Shown one piece after another: positions 26,914 to 34,751 of a stretch of 64,000 nt of DNA; within the stretch, counting starts at the first letter, position 1; the number at the start of each line of letters is the position of its first letter. The stretch is from NCBI RefSeq assembly GCF_008642295.1, contig NZ_CP029190.1:7299501-7363500 (forward strand). Reading direction: 5' to 3'. Both the position numbers and the translations under genes were made by a program. The stretch is from Streptomyces venezuelae (GTDB lineage: Bacteria; Actinomycetota; Actinomycetes; Streptomycetales; Streptomycetaceae). Below the pieces are notes generated by a model. It did not search any database and was not told where the DNA came from. It saw only the letters and a program-made list of their open reading frames with translations.

Positions 26914-28104
26914 TCAAGCCGTTCCCACTACCGGAAGTGAAGGCCTGTAGCACTCTCTGTCACGAATCATTGCCCACAAGACGTTGATACGTCGGCGTGC
27001 GAGGGAGAGGAGAGCTTGCTTGTGGCCTTTCCCTTCGCTTCGTTTCCGCCGGTAGTACGCCTTCGAGGCCGGGCAGGACTTGAGGCTGGCCATCGCCGAC
27101 AAGTACATGGTCCGAAGCAGGCCGCGATGGTAGCGGCGAGGTCTGCGCAGGTTGCCGCTGACGCGGCCGGAGTCTCGGGGCTGAGGGGCCAGGCCGGCGA
27201 AGCCGGCCAGGCGGTCGGCATTCCCGAAGGCGTCCATGTCACCGCCCGTTGCAGCGATGAACTCGGCGCCGAGCCTGGGCCCCATGCCAGGGAGACTGCG
27301 GATCACCTCGGCGTGCGGATGCTCGTGAAACCTAGCCTCGATGAGTGCGTCTAGCTCCGCGATCTCCTCGTCGAGAGCCATCACCCCCTTCGCGAGGCGG
27401 ACCACCATGGCCGCGGCCAGCTTCTCGCCGGGCAGGGCGGTGCTTTGGGCCTGGGCGGCTTCTACGACGGTTTGCGCGAGTGAGGCGGCGCCTTTGACCT
27501 TGCGGTTCTTCAGCCAGGTCTCGATCCGCTTCGCGCCGGCGCGGCGGATGGCAGCCGGAGTCTGGTAGCCCGTCAGAAGCGTCACCGGACCCTTGTTGGT
27601 CAAGTCCAGCGACCGCTCCAAAGCAGGGAAGAGCTCCAGCAGCTGGGCCCGGAGACGGTTGATCTGCCGGGTGCGGTCGAAGACTACGTCCAAGCGCCGG
27701 GTAGTCAGGGTGCGCAGATCGACGGCGATCTCGTCTCCGGGTCTGAGCAGGCCCAGGTCCCGGCGGATGCGGGCCTGGTCGGCGATGACAAAGGCGTCCT
27801 TTGCGTCGGTCTTCGCCTCACCCCGGTAGGTGGCGGAGGCCCGGTGGACTGCCAGGCCGGTCAAATAGGCGACCGGCTGATCATGGGCGGTAAGCAAGCC
27901 GATCAGAAGGGCAGCGCCGCCATGGTTGAGGTCGACGGCCCACAACACGTCTTCGGATATCGCCAGCACATCGCCTATCAGCGCCAGCAGCTCAGATTCG
28001 TCGTTCTGGATCCGGCGAGACAGCAGCCGGCCGCCCGCTGCGTTGATCACCACGGCGTGGTGATGAGTCTTGCCGATGTCCACACCGGCCCAAATCTCAG
28101 GCAA
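26914..28104 (-). CDS. IS110-family recombinase/transposase
   Basis: A 396-residue IS110 transposase. The N-terminal RuvC-like DEDD domain starts at WAGVDIGKTHHHAVVI and continues to KTDAKDAFVIADQAR. A coiled segment follows, then the C-terminal domain with SLPGMGPRLGAEFIAATGGD, LAGFAGLAPQPRDSG and the catalytic-serine-type region SGNLRRPRRYHRG. It recombines circular donor DNA into targets guided by an RNA from the element's own non-coding end. The start is TTG at 28104 with GGAGGGG upstream, matching the GTG start of copy 2. The gene looks intact. Confidence 0.93.
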   Translation of the reverse strand: MPEIWAGVDIGKTHHHAVVINAAGGRLLSRRIQNDESELLALIGDVLAISEDVLWAVDLNHGGAALLIGLLTAHDQPVAYLTGLAVHRASATYRGEAKTDAKDAFVIADQARIRRDLGLLRPGDEIAVDLRTLTTRRLDVVFDRTRQINRLRAQLLELFPALERSLDLTNKGPVTLLTGYQTPAAIRRAGAKRIETWLKNRKVKGAASLAQTVVEAAQAQSTALPGEKLAAAMVVRLAKGVMALDEEIAELDALIEARFHEHPHAEVIRSLPGMGPRLGAEFIAATGGDMDAFGNADRLAGFAGLAPQPRDSGRVSGNLRRPRRYHRGLLRTMYLSAMASLKSCPASKAYYRRKRSEGKGHKQALLSLARRRINVLWAMIRDRECYRPSLPVVGTA

Positions 28105-28330
28105 GTTCCCCTCCGGCAGTCGTCTCCAACTGATCCCGCAGACGACCTCGCCGACGTTGTCCTACAGCAGCGATCGAGTCGCGTCTCCCAATCAGCGGTC
28201 GAGTCGTCGCGGGGCTCCGGGCGGCCAAGTCCCGTAAGCCATCCAGCGGCTCAGCCTTTACAGCCATACCCGGAGCCCCCGGGCCCTCCGATCCTACGAG
28301 TGACCGGAGCAGACCCACGCCTGAAAGGTA
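28105..28330 (-). ncRNA. Putative bridge RNA region of IS110 copy 1
   Basis: The non-coding left end, on the transposase strand. Blocks conserved with copy 2 include TCGTAGGATCGGAG (28286-28299) and GTCGGCGAGGTCGTCTGC (28138-28155). Between them lie two variable segments. GTAAAGGCTG (28252-28261) matches the left flank GTAAGGGCTG (28334-28343) at 9 of 10 bases. TTACGGGAC (28229-28237) is the exact reverse complement of the right flank GTCCCGTAA (26890-26898). This is the layout expected of a target-binding loop in an IS110 bridge RNA. RNA ends are not known. Confidence 0.8.
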
Positions 28331-28339
28331 GGACAGCCC

Positions 28340-29377
28340 TTACGGAACCACCGCCCGGCGCAGGCTGCCCGGGGTCTGCCCGTACCAGCGCCGGACCGCG
28401 CGGCGCAGGACGCGGGCGTCGGCGTAGCCGCTGAGCGCAGCCACCGCCTCGACGCTGAGATCGGTGTTCTGCAGGAGCCTGGTGACGCTGGCACGCCGCA
28501 GGTTCTCGACCTCACCGCTCCATGTGGTGCCGTGCTCGTCCAGGCGCCGCTGGAGCGTCCGGGAGCTGAGGGCCATGCGCCGGGCCACCGAGGCCAGCGT
28601 CTGCGTGCTGCCCTCGGCGTGGCCGGCGGCCAGGACACTGCGGAAATGGTCCAGCCAGCCGTGCAGGGGTATCGCGGCGGCGAGGGACTGCTCGGCGTGT
28701 CTTCGCAGCACGGCCGACAGGCCCGGCTGCGCGTGCGGGTTCGGTGCCTTGAGCTCGGCGGCACGGAAGGTGATGGAGCTGACCGGGACCTCGAAGTCGA
28801 TGGCCTCGGTGCCGTACAGCTCGGTCAGGGCGTCGTGGCGGCGCGGCGCCTGAGCGGCGAGGGCGACGCGGACGGGCACCAAGCGGCTGCGCATCGCGTC
28901 CCCGAGCCGGCGCTGGAGCAGACCGAGCATGTAGGCGCGGATCGCGCGCGCCGCATCGTAGGTCAGGTCGGCCTCGTTGAAGTGGCTGATCGTGATGTCT
29001 GCGCCGTCCTCGGTGATCCGCAAGGTCTCGGTGCCGGCGTCCCCGAGCGCGGCGAGGTAGGCGGCGGCGTCCCGAAGCCCGTCGAGGGGAGTCGGCGCCG
29101 AGGTGATCAGGTAGTCCCAGACACCCAGGGCGCCCAGAACGGATTCCTCGGTGACGAGCTGTGCCACCTCCGTCCAGGGGGCGTGGACGGTCGCCGACTC
29201 CCAGATCCGGATGTTGGTGGCCGAGGGCGTGCGATAGCCGTCACCGTCCAGGTGCTCGGGAGCCAGACCCAGCAGATGGACGTAGCCGTCCGGGGACAGG
29301 CCGAGGCGCCGGGCGGCGGCGACGTTCACACGGGTGAAGGCGGAGGCGGTCGTACCCTCATGGGCATGCGAAATCAC
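28340..29377 (-). CDS. AraC-family transcriptional regulator
   Basis: A protein of about 345 residues. The N-terminal part (about 15-200) is the arabinose-binding-like domain of the OruR/ArgR group (RRLGLSPDGYVHLLGLAPEH). The C-terminal AraC DNA-binding domain has two helix-turn-helices (SVARRMALSSRTLQRRLDEH, then LSVEAVAALSGYADARVLRR). The GTG at 29377 is the likeliest start, though an ATG at 29458 is open. The stop codon is now TAA, its last A supplied by an inserted IS5; removing the IS restores TAG. The target genes are unknown. Confidence 0.88.
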   Translation of the reverse strand: MISHAHEGTTASAFTRVNVAAARRLGLSPDGYVHLLGLAPEHLDGDGYRTPSATNIRIWESATVHAPWTEVAQLVTEESVLGALGVWDYLITSAPTPLDGLRDAAAYLAALGDAGTETLRITEDGADITISHFNEADLTYDAARAIRAYMLGLLQRRLGDAMRSRLVPVRVALAAQAPRRHDALTELYGTEAIDFEVPVSSITFRAAELKAPNPHAQPGLSAVLRRHAEQSLAAAIPLHGWLDHFRSVLAAGHAEGSTQTLASVARRMALSSRTLQRRLDEHGTTWSGEVENLRRASVTRLLQNTDLSVEAVAALSGYADARVLRRAVRRWYGQTPGSLRRAVVP

Positions 29378-29734
29378 GGGAGCTGAGCATAGGGGCACGC
29401 CAATCACCTGCTCATCGCGGCTGTGGGCCGGTGACGCGGCGGCGGGCTCGGGCCGCATCCGTACATGACCCGAGAACCCATGCCCGACCAGCCCGACACC
29501 AGTCCGTGGCGGCTGTCATGAGGTGACCTGGGCGCCTGAGGCTTCGACCTCGCCTGTCCTCCCTCTTCTTCTGCCCGGACGGCTTTCAGCCGGGCAGCTG
29601 CACGTTTCTCCAGGTCCCACACGATTTGGTCGGCCTTGGGTGTCTCTTCTGCACCACAACAGCTGCCCGGATGCGCGGAGCGTGAACCAAGGACTTGTCC
29701 GGCCGACCATGTTCGGAGCCGGAGTGGATCTATC
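29378..29734. other. Intergenic with possible coding remnant
   Basis: No supported gene. A minus-strand frame around 29510-29620 reads WDLEKRAAARLKAVRAEEEG, a helical segment that could be a relic of a DNA-binding protein. GGACTTGTCCGG at 29692-29703 resembles GGACCTGTCCGG at 30110-30121, the end of an IS5 relic, in the same orientation. Confidence 0.3.
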
Positions 29735-30109
29735 GTGAGTGTTCAGGGAGGGGGTGCTGTGGGGCGGGATGTTCAGCTGGTGCGGGACTTGGTGGCGGCT
29801 TCGCCGGGCTTCGAGGGCCTGTTCGATGCACACGTCGTCAACGAGGACGGTGTTCTGCCCCACGTGTTCTTCTGGGATGTCGTTCAGGAGACCGTTGCGT
29901 CGTTCCTGGGAGGGGATGAGACGGACTGGCGTGTCACGCTGCGGTTCCTGGAAGAGCAGCTTCGGCTCGATGTCCCCGAAGTGACACAGGTGATTGTGAC
30001 CTCGTTCCTCTGCAGTCTGCCGTGGCCGGACCAGCCCGGATACGGCCTTGTCGACCAGCTTGGTCCCACCATGAGCGCGCGGTTCGCAGCGATCCGACCA
30101 TCCGGCTAG
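29735..30109 (+). CDS. Hypothetical acidic protein
   Basis: A 124-residue protein of unknown family (VRDLVAASPGFEGLFDAHVV, then VLPHVFFWDVVQETVASFLG). Length, acidity and location among SMI1-type genes fit a small immunity-like protein, but no signature proves it. The GTG at 29735 follows a gap with weak ribosome-binding sequence. Its TAG stop (30107-30109) is part of the junction with an IS5 relic that begins immediately after. Confidence 0.6.
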   Translation: MSVQGGGAVGRDVQLVRDLVAASPGFEGLFDAHVVNEDGVLPHVFFWDVVQETVASFLGGDETDWRVTLRFLEEQLRLDVPEVTQVIVTSFLCSLPWPDQPGYGLVDQLGPTMSARFAAIRPSG

Positions 30110-30745
30110 GACCTGTCCGGTCGCGCTGGTGACCAGTGCGTGTCCACGCCGTTGTGATCGACGGGATTCTGCATAGGGCGCGGGCCGGTGTGCAGTGGCG
30201 TGACCTGCCGGAACGGTTCGGGCCGTGGATGAACGCAGACGAACGGCACCGGCTGTGGTCGGCCGACGGAACGTGGGAGCGTCTGCTCCAGCAGGTCCAG
30301 GCCGCGGCCGATGCCGCAGACGAGATCGACCGGACGTCTCGGTCGACCAACATGCGGCGGTTGCCCGTACCGACCCGCCGCCGGCTCCTGTGTCAAAGGG
30401 GGCTGAAGGGCCAGAACATCAGGGTGAAACGCCGTGACAGAGTCTGTACGCCCGCCTGGTGGAGGTGGTGCTGCAGGTAAGGGTCTGGGCCGCTCGAGGG
30501 GCGGGTTCACCTCCAAGATCCACCTGAGTGCGGACGTCCGCTGCCGCCCCCTGTCTCTGATCGTCACACCAGGTCAGCGGGCGGACTGCACACAGCCGGG
30601 CAGGCCTCGCAGGATGCCCGACAGCGTCGCCGCCGACAAGGCATACGGCAACGGGTCCTGTCGTGAATACCTGCGGTGCCGGGGCATCCGGCACACGATC
30701 CCGGAGAAGGCCGACAGCCAGGCCGCCTCTCCTCGGATAATCGTC
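30110..30745 (+). pseudogene. IS5-family transposase relic (two-frame type)
   Basis: Begins with a terminal-repeat-like GGACCTGTCCGG. Frame one reads GILHRARAGVQWRDLPERFG and WSADGTWERLLQQVQAAADA. After a frame change, the next part reads [20 protein letters not shown], then SVAADKAYGNGSCREYLRCR. The same blocks occur in the intact element at 60157-61098. The far end is missing, cut off before the convergent gene whose stop is at 30774. Dead relic. Confidence 0.85.
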
Positions 30746-30773
30746 CGTACGCGTCGATGCTGCTGGCGGAGGG

Positions 30774-31820
30774 CTACGGACGGGGTCGGGTGCTGTGTGC
30801 TGCTGTTGTGGGCGCAGGGGTGAGGGGTTCTCCGTTCAACCCGGTCTCGTTGGCGAAGGTCCACCAGAGCTCTCCCTGAGCGGTGAGGTACGGCACGTCT
30901 CCGTCCACTTCCCCACCGTGGTCGAGGGCGTCGGCAACGGCGGTCAGGTAGGTGGCAAGACAGGGCCAGCCGTCGTTGAAGTGGCCGGAGTCGTCGTGTG
31001 CTGCGTTGCCCAGGCGGCCCTGCTTGGGGCCTTCGCGCATGTCGATGATGTGGGAGTCGCCGTCGCTCTGGGCCCAGGGGATCCACAGCGGATGCCACCA
31101 GGGTTCTTCGCCCGGTTCCGAGGACTCGGTCAGGTCGGTGTCGTCTCCGGCGATTTCGACGCACATCTGCCAGTGGTCGAGGATTCCTGTGACGGACATG
31201 GGTGGCTGGTCGGGGAGCAGGTTGGCCCAATGGGTGAGTCCGTTGTGGCAGGCCAGTGACTCGAGAAGGTCGGTGGGGAAGCGCATCCCCATCGCGTGCT
31301 GTGCGGCTTCGACTTCGGCGGGGTCGGCCGGCGGGGCGAGCAGGGCGTAGGAGGCGGGGGCGTGTTGACGCATCCACGTATCGATCCTGGCCCAGGAACG
31401 GGATACCGGCTGGGGTGCGGGGAAGGTGAGCACCCTGCGCAGGAGTTGCAGGGTGCGGAGCCAGTAGAGGTACTTGTCCGTCTCTGCCCAGAGTTCGCGG
31501 AGCTCGGAGGGTTCGGCTACGACGCGTTCCAGGGCGAAGACGGCGATGTCCCGCAGGTCGTCCGGAAGTACGGGGATGGGCAGGTCGGGCCCGTACACGC
31601 TGGTGACGGGCTGGCCGCCGGGGCATTGGGCGGTGACGAGGGCTGCGGCGGCCACGGCTTCGACCGCCAGGTGCTGGTCGAGGGGGTCGTCAGCGTCGAG
31701 GACGCGGGCGAGTGCGTCCCGAATGAGTCCGGGCCGGTCGGCCTCGGCGGCCTCGTCCAGGAAGGCGCAGAAGTCTGCGGCGGTGTCGTTGTCGAAGGGG
31801 CCGACGTCCCAGGTGCCCAT
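30774..31820 (-). CDS. DUF4259 and SMI1/KNR4 fusion protein
   Basis: A 348-residue protein with two parts. Residues 1-135 match DUF4259 (MGTWDVGPFDNDTAADFCAF at the start, ending in the WAETDKYLYWLRTLQLLRR helix). Residues 165-330 match SMI1/KNR4 (EVEAAQHAMGMRFPTDLLES, then HNGLTHWANLLP and HPLWIPWAQSDGDSHIIDM). SMI1/KNR4 proteins are often immunity proteins against polymorphic toxins in bacteria. The ATG at 31820 has AAGGAG upstream. No toxin gene lies next to it, so it may be an orphan immunity gene. Confidence 0.85.
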   Translation of the reverse strand: MGTWDVGPFDNDTAADFCAFLDEAAEADRPGLIRDALARVLDADDPLDQHLAVEAVAAAALVTAQCPGGQPVTSVYGPDLPIPVLPDDLRDIAVFALERVVAEPSELRELWAETDKYLYWLRTLQLLRRVLTFPAPQPVSRSWARIDTWMRQHAPASYALLAPPADPAEVEAAQHAMGMRFPTDLLESLACHNGLTHWANLLPDQPPMSVTGILDHWQMCVEIAGDDTDLTESSEPGEEPWWHPLWIPWAQSDGDSHIIDMREGPKQGRLGNAAHDDSGHFNDGWPCLATYLTAVADALDHGGEVDGDVPYLTAQGELWWTFANETGLNGEPLTPAPTTAAHSTRPRP

Positions 31821-31951
31821 GAATCTCCTTGAGATGGTGGTCCTCCGGGATAGTGCCAGGCGGCACCGACAACAGCGGATCGCCGTACCCGACAGGATTC
31901 ACGGGCTATGGATTGTCGTTCGTCCTGTGACGGGGCGGGCGTGGTGATGAT

Positions 31952-32083
31952 CGGCGCTGAGTTTTCAGTGGCTCGGCGTTTCGCTTTCAGTTCAGGCCCG
32001 TTGTGTTTGGCCGTGGGGTTGCTGTTGGCGTTGGATGGAACTGAAGGCGGGACGCCGAACTGGCACTGAAGAGGGACGCCGAG
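31952..32083. repeat. Four copies of a ~21-bp motif in two opposed pairs
   Basis: The motif ACTGAA(A/G)-CG--ACGCCGA occurs four times. Two reversed copies abut at 31952-31972 and 31972-31993, and two forward copies lie at 38 to 60 and 63 to 83 of 32000, that is 32038-32060 and 32063-32083. A 44-bp spacer separates the pairs. Repeated binding sites facing each other like this are seen at the ends of IS21-type elements whose middle has been lost, and also in operators. The surrounding 31821-32283 holds no supported gene. Confidence 0.7.
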
Positions 32084-32283
32084 TTCTGGTGAAGGCTGAG
32101 ACCTGAGTCTGTAGGCGCGGCGGTCGCATAGGCCGTGTCGTGCAGGTCATTCGGGCCCGGAAGAGGTCGGCCGGGACCCGTTCAGCCCAGAGTTCAAGGG
32201 TGGGCTGGGCTTCTGACGGGTTTGGTTGGCAGGGGGCAGGGGGCAGGGGACGGCTGGGGCGGGCGGGTGTTAGTTTCCTTGCC

Positions 32284-32913
32284 GTGGTGGAGGATCAGGA
32301 CGTGACGAGGGCGGCTTACGACGGGGTTGTTGAGCTGTATGCTTCGATGTTTGCTGATCGGCTGGAGACGCAGCCGTTCTCGCGGAACATGATCGGCATC
32401 TTTGCTGAACTGGTGCGTGGGACGGGGAACCTGCGGGCAGCTGATGTCGGGTGTGGACCCGGACATCTGACGTCCATGCTGCATGAGCTGGGGCTGGATG
32501 CCTTCGGGCTGGATCTCTCGCGGGGCATGGTCGACTACGCCCGGCGGGCGCATCCGGCGCTGCGGTTCGAAGAGGCGCGGATGGAGGTTCTGCCGGTCGA
32601 GGACGGCGCGCTAGGCGGGGTGCTGGCCCACTACTCGATGATCCATACTCCGCCTGCGGAATTGCCCGCCCTGCTCGCCGAGCAGGCGCGTGTCCTGGCG
32701 CCTGGGGGTCTGCTCCTGGTCTCTTTCTTCGCGACCGACGGACCGGAGCCGGTCCGTTTCGATCACAAGGTGACGCCTGCCTATAGCTGGCCGGTGGACC
32801 GGTTCGCCGAGTTGCTGGCCGCGGCGGGGCTCGTCCCGTTTGCCCGGCTGCTCCACGATCCGGCCTCTGAGCGGGGCTTCCTCGATGCCCACTTGCTGGC
32901 CCGTTCCCGCTAG
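32284..32913 (+). CDS. SAM-dependent methyltransferase (class I)
   Basis: A protein of about 209 residues with the SAM-binding motif AADVGCGPGHLTSML (about 48-62), the acidic loop FGLDLSRGMVDYARR and the post-motif LLAEQARVLAPGGLLLVSFF. It transfers a methyl group from SAM to an unknown, probably small, substrate. GTG 32284 or 32287 is the likely start; no strong ribosome-binding site is seen. Its stop codon (CGC TAG at 32911-32913) has been hit by both an IS701 and an IS630. Confidence 0.88.
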   Translation: MVEDQDVTRAAYDGVVELYASMFADRLETQPFSRNMIGIFAELVRGTGNLRAADVGCGPGHLTSMLHELGLDAFGLDLSRGMVDYARRAHPALRFEEARMEVLPVEDGALGGVLAHYSMIHTPPAELPALLAEQARVLAPGGLLLVSFFATDGPEPVRFDHKVTPAYSWPVDRFAELLAAAGLVPFARLLHDPASERGFLDAHLLARSR

Positions 32914-34022
32914 TGACCTGAGTCAGAGATTCATCGCTAGTCGGGCATGAGTCGTCCGGGTCCGAAGACTCCGCCGTTGTCGGTCACTGATGCCCAGCGG
33001 GCGGTGCTGGAGGGCTGGTTACGTCGCGGTACGACGGCTCAGGCTTTGGCCCTGCGATCGCGGATCGTGCTGGAGTGCGCCGAAGGCCACTCGATCATGG
33101 AGGTGTCCCGCCGGCTGCGGATCGCTCCGGACACGGTCCGCACCTGGCGGCGCCGCTTCATCGAGCGGGGCCTGGACGGGTTGTGCGACGACCCGCGGCC
33201 CGGCGTCCCACGGAAGATCACCGATGCCGACGTCGAGCGGGTCATCGTCAAAACGCTTGAGGAGACACCGAAGAACGCGACCCACTGGTCGACCAGGTCG
33301 ATGGCCGCGGCCACAGGCATGTCGCAGTCGACGGTCTCGCGGATCTGGCGGGCGTTCGCCCTGGCGCCACACCGGTCGCAGACGTTCAGGCTGTCGACGG
33401 ACCCGCTGTTCATCGACAAGGTCCGCGACGTCGTCGGCCTCTACCTCGACCCGCCGGAGAAGGCCCTGGTGCTCCGCGTGGACGAGAAGTCACAGATCCA
33501 GGCCCTGGACCGCTCTCAGCCGGTCCTGCCGATGATGCCCGGCGTTCCCGAACGCCGCAGCCGTGACTACGTCCGGGCCGGCACGACCACTCTTTTCGCG
33601 GCCCTTGAGGTCGCCACCGGCAAGGTCATCGGCTCCCTGCACCGCCGCCACCGGGCAGCGGAGTTCAAGAAGTTCCTCGCCAAGCGGACAAGGAAGTCCC
33701 GGCTGACCTGCAGGTTCACCTGATCCTGGACAACTACGCGACCCACAAGACGCCCGACATCAAGAAGTGGCTGCTGGCCCACCCGCGGTTCCCCCTGCAC
33801 TTCACGCCGACCAGCGCGTCCTGGCTCAACCTGGTCGAGCGGTGGTTCGCCGAACTCACGCAGAAGAAGCTCAAGCGCGGCGTCCAGGCCCTCGAACGCG
33901 ACATCCGATCCTGGCTCGCCGACTGGAACGAGCACCCCAGACCCTTCGCCTGGACGAAGACCGCCGACGAGATCCTCGACAAAGTCGCCGCCTACTGCCG
34001 ACGAATCTCTGACTCAGATCAC
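32913..34022 (+). mobile_element. IS630-family element nested in an IS701 target site
   Basis: A 1,110-bp element with near-perfect terminal repeats GTGACCTGAGTCAGAGATT (left) and GTGATCTGAGTCAGAGATT (right, reverse complement). The TA duplication is at 32911-32912 and 34023-34024. Removing the element restores CTAG followed directly by the IS701 end at 34026, so IS630 landed within the 4-bp IS701 target duplicate, itself the stop codon of the methyltransferase gene. Confidence 0.9.
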
Positions 34023-34025
34023 TAG
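32947..34025 (+). pseudogene. IS630-family transposase with frameshift
   Basis: The first frame (32947 to about 33690) has the helix-turn-helix region (SIMEVSRRLRIAPDTVRTWR) and the first acidic motif ALVLRVDEKSQIQALDRSQP. The second frame continues with LILDNYATHKTPDIKKWLLA and FTPTSASWLNLVERWFAELT, the remaining DDE motifs. The change of frame occurs near 33690, where AAGCGGACAAGG replaces an expected Lys-Leu-Asp-Lys coding run. No slippery heptamer was seen, so a one-base loss is more likely than programmed frameshifting. The stop TAG (34023-34025) is supplied by the target site, not by the element. Confidence 0.85.
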
Positions 34026-34557
34026 TAGTGCTTTGTTAGCTGGTGTCGTAGGGCTGCGGTGGGATGGTCTGTCGGCAGGTGGGGCAGGTGCCGGTCCAGG
34101 TGGCCAGCAGGTGTGGGAGGAGGTCCAGGGCCTGGTAGAGGGTCAGGCCCTGGCAGGGGCTTTTGGGCTGCTCCGTTGTTCGGTCAGGAAGAGGTGGGCG
34201 GCGGTGACCAGGGTGACGTGGCGGTGCCAGCCGGTGAACGAACGTCCCTCGAAGTGGTCCAGGCCCAGGACTGTTTTCAGTTCGCGGTAGTCGTGCTCGA
34301 TCCGCCAGCGCGACTTGGCCAGCCGGACGAGGTCCTTGGTGGGGATGTCGGCGGGCAGGTTCGAGATCCAGTACTTCACCGGTTCGGCCTCGCCCTCGGG
34401 CCACTGGGCGATCAGCCAGGACAGCGGGATCGTGCCGTCCTCCGCCGGTTTCGGGCGGCGGCCGGCGAGGCGGACCCGCAGGGCTACGAAGTGCGAGCTC
34501 ATCGCGGCTTTCGAGCCCTTTCGCCAGGTCAGCGTCCTCCCGTGGCTGCGTCCAGCG
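34026..34557 (-). mobile_element. Truncated IS701 copy
   Basis: The outer 532 bp of an IS701 copy, identical as far as compared to the right-hand part of the element at 2510-3887, in the opposite orientation. It carries only the last third of the transposase (GRSHGRTLTWRKGSKAAMSS onward to the natural C-terminus). Homology stops at about 34557 (after CCAGCGGC). The outer end abuts CTAG, shared with the methyltransferase stop codon. Whatever lay beyond the break has been deleted. Confidence 0.9.
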
Positions 34558-34631
34558 GCGGCTGGCAGTCGTGTTGGGGGCGTTGCTGCTTGGTGTGGAT
34601 CCAGACGAGTAAGTCCGAAGTATTGGGGCGC

Positions 34632-34751
34632 ATGAAGCGAGGGTCTCGGGACCTGTTCCACGAACTTGGCCGGCGACGGATCATCGCCGGCCAGGAGGAC
34701 GCCATCTCCGAAGCTGCCCGCAGCCTCAAGGCCGAGGAAGCCCGCCGATGA
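34632..34751 (+). pseudogene. C-terminal stub of an unknown gene
   Basis: Thirty-nine residues (MKRGSRDLFHELGRRRIIAG, then EDAISEAARSLKAEEARR) whose stop overlaps the next start by 4 bp (ATGA at 34748-34751). The coupling suggests it is the tail of an upstream operon gene whose front was removed with the truncated IS701. An alternative is a genuine small protein. Function unknown. Confidence 0.4.

Larger units (their letters stand above)
26899..28330 (-). mobile_element. IS110-family element, copy 1, inserted in an IS5 terminal repeat
   Basis: An IS110 element of about 1.43 kb without terminal inverted repeats. Its right end, GCTTGACATCAGCATTGGGAA on the minus strand but one base longer than needed here, closely matches the right end of copy 2 at 47084-47104. 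Its left end (28105-28330) is non-coding and about 225 nt long, as in copy 2. Both flanks are halves of an IS5 terminal repeat. Exact terminal bases cannot be fixed to better than a few nucleotides. Confidence 0.85.

Noticed and set aside
29692..30121. GGAC(T/C)TGTCCGG direct repeats around the gene at 29735 as a composite element
   Set aside because: Only about 12 bases match, in direct orientation, and no transposase remnant lies at the left copy; one is simply the end of the IS5 relic.
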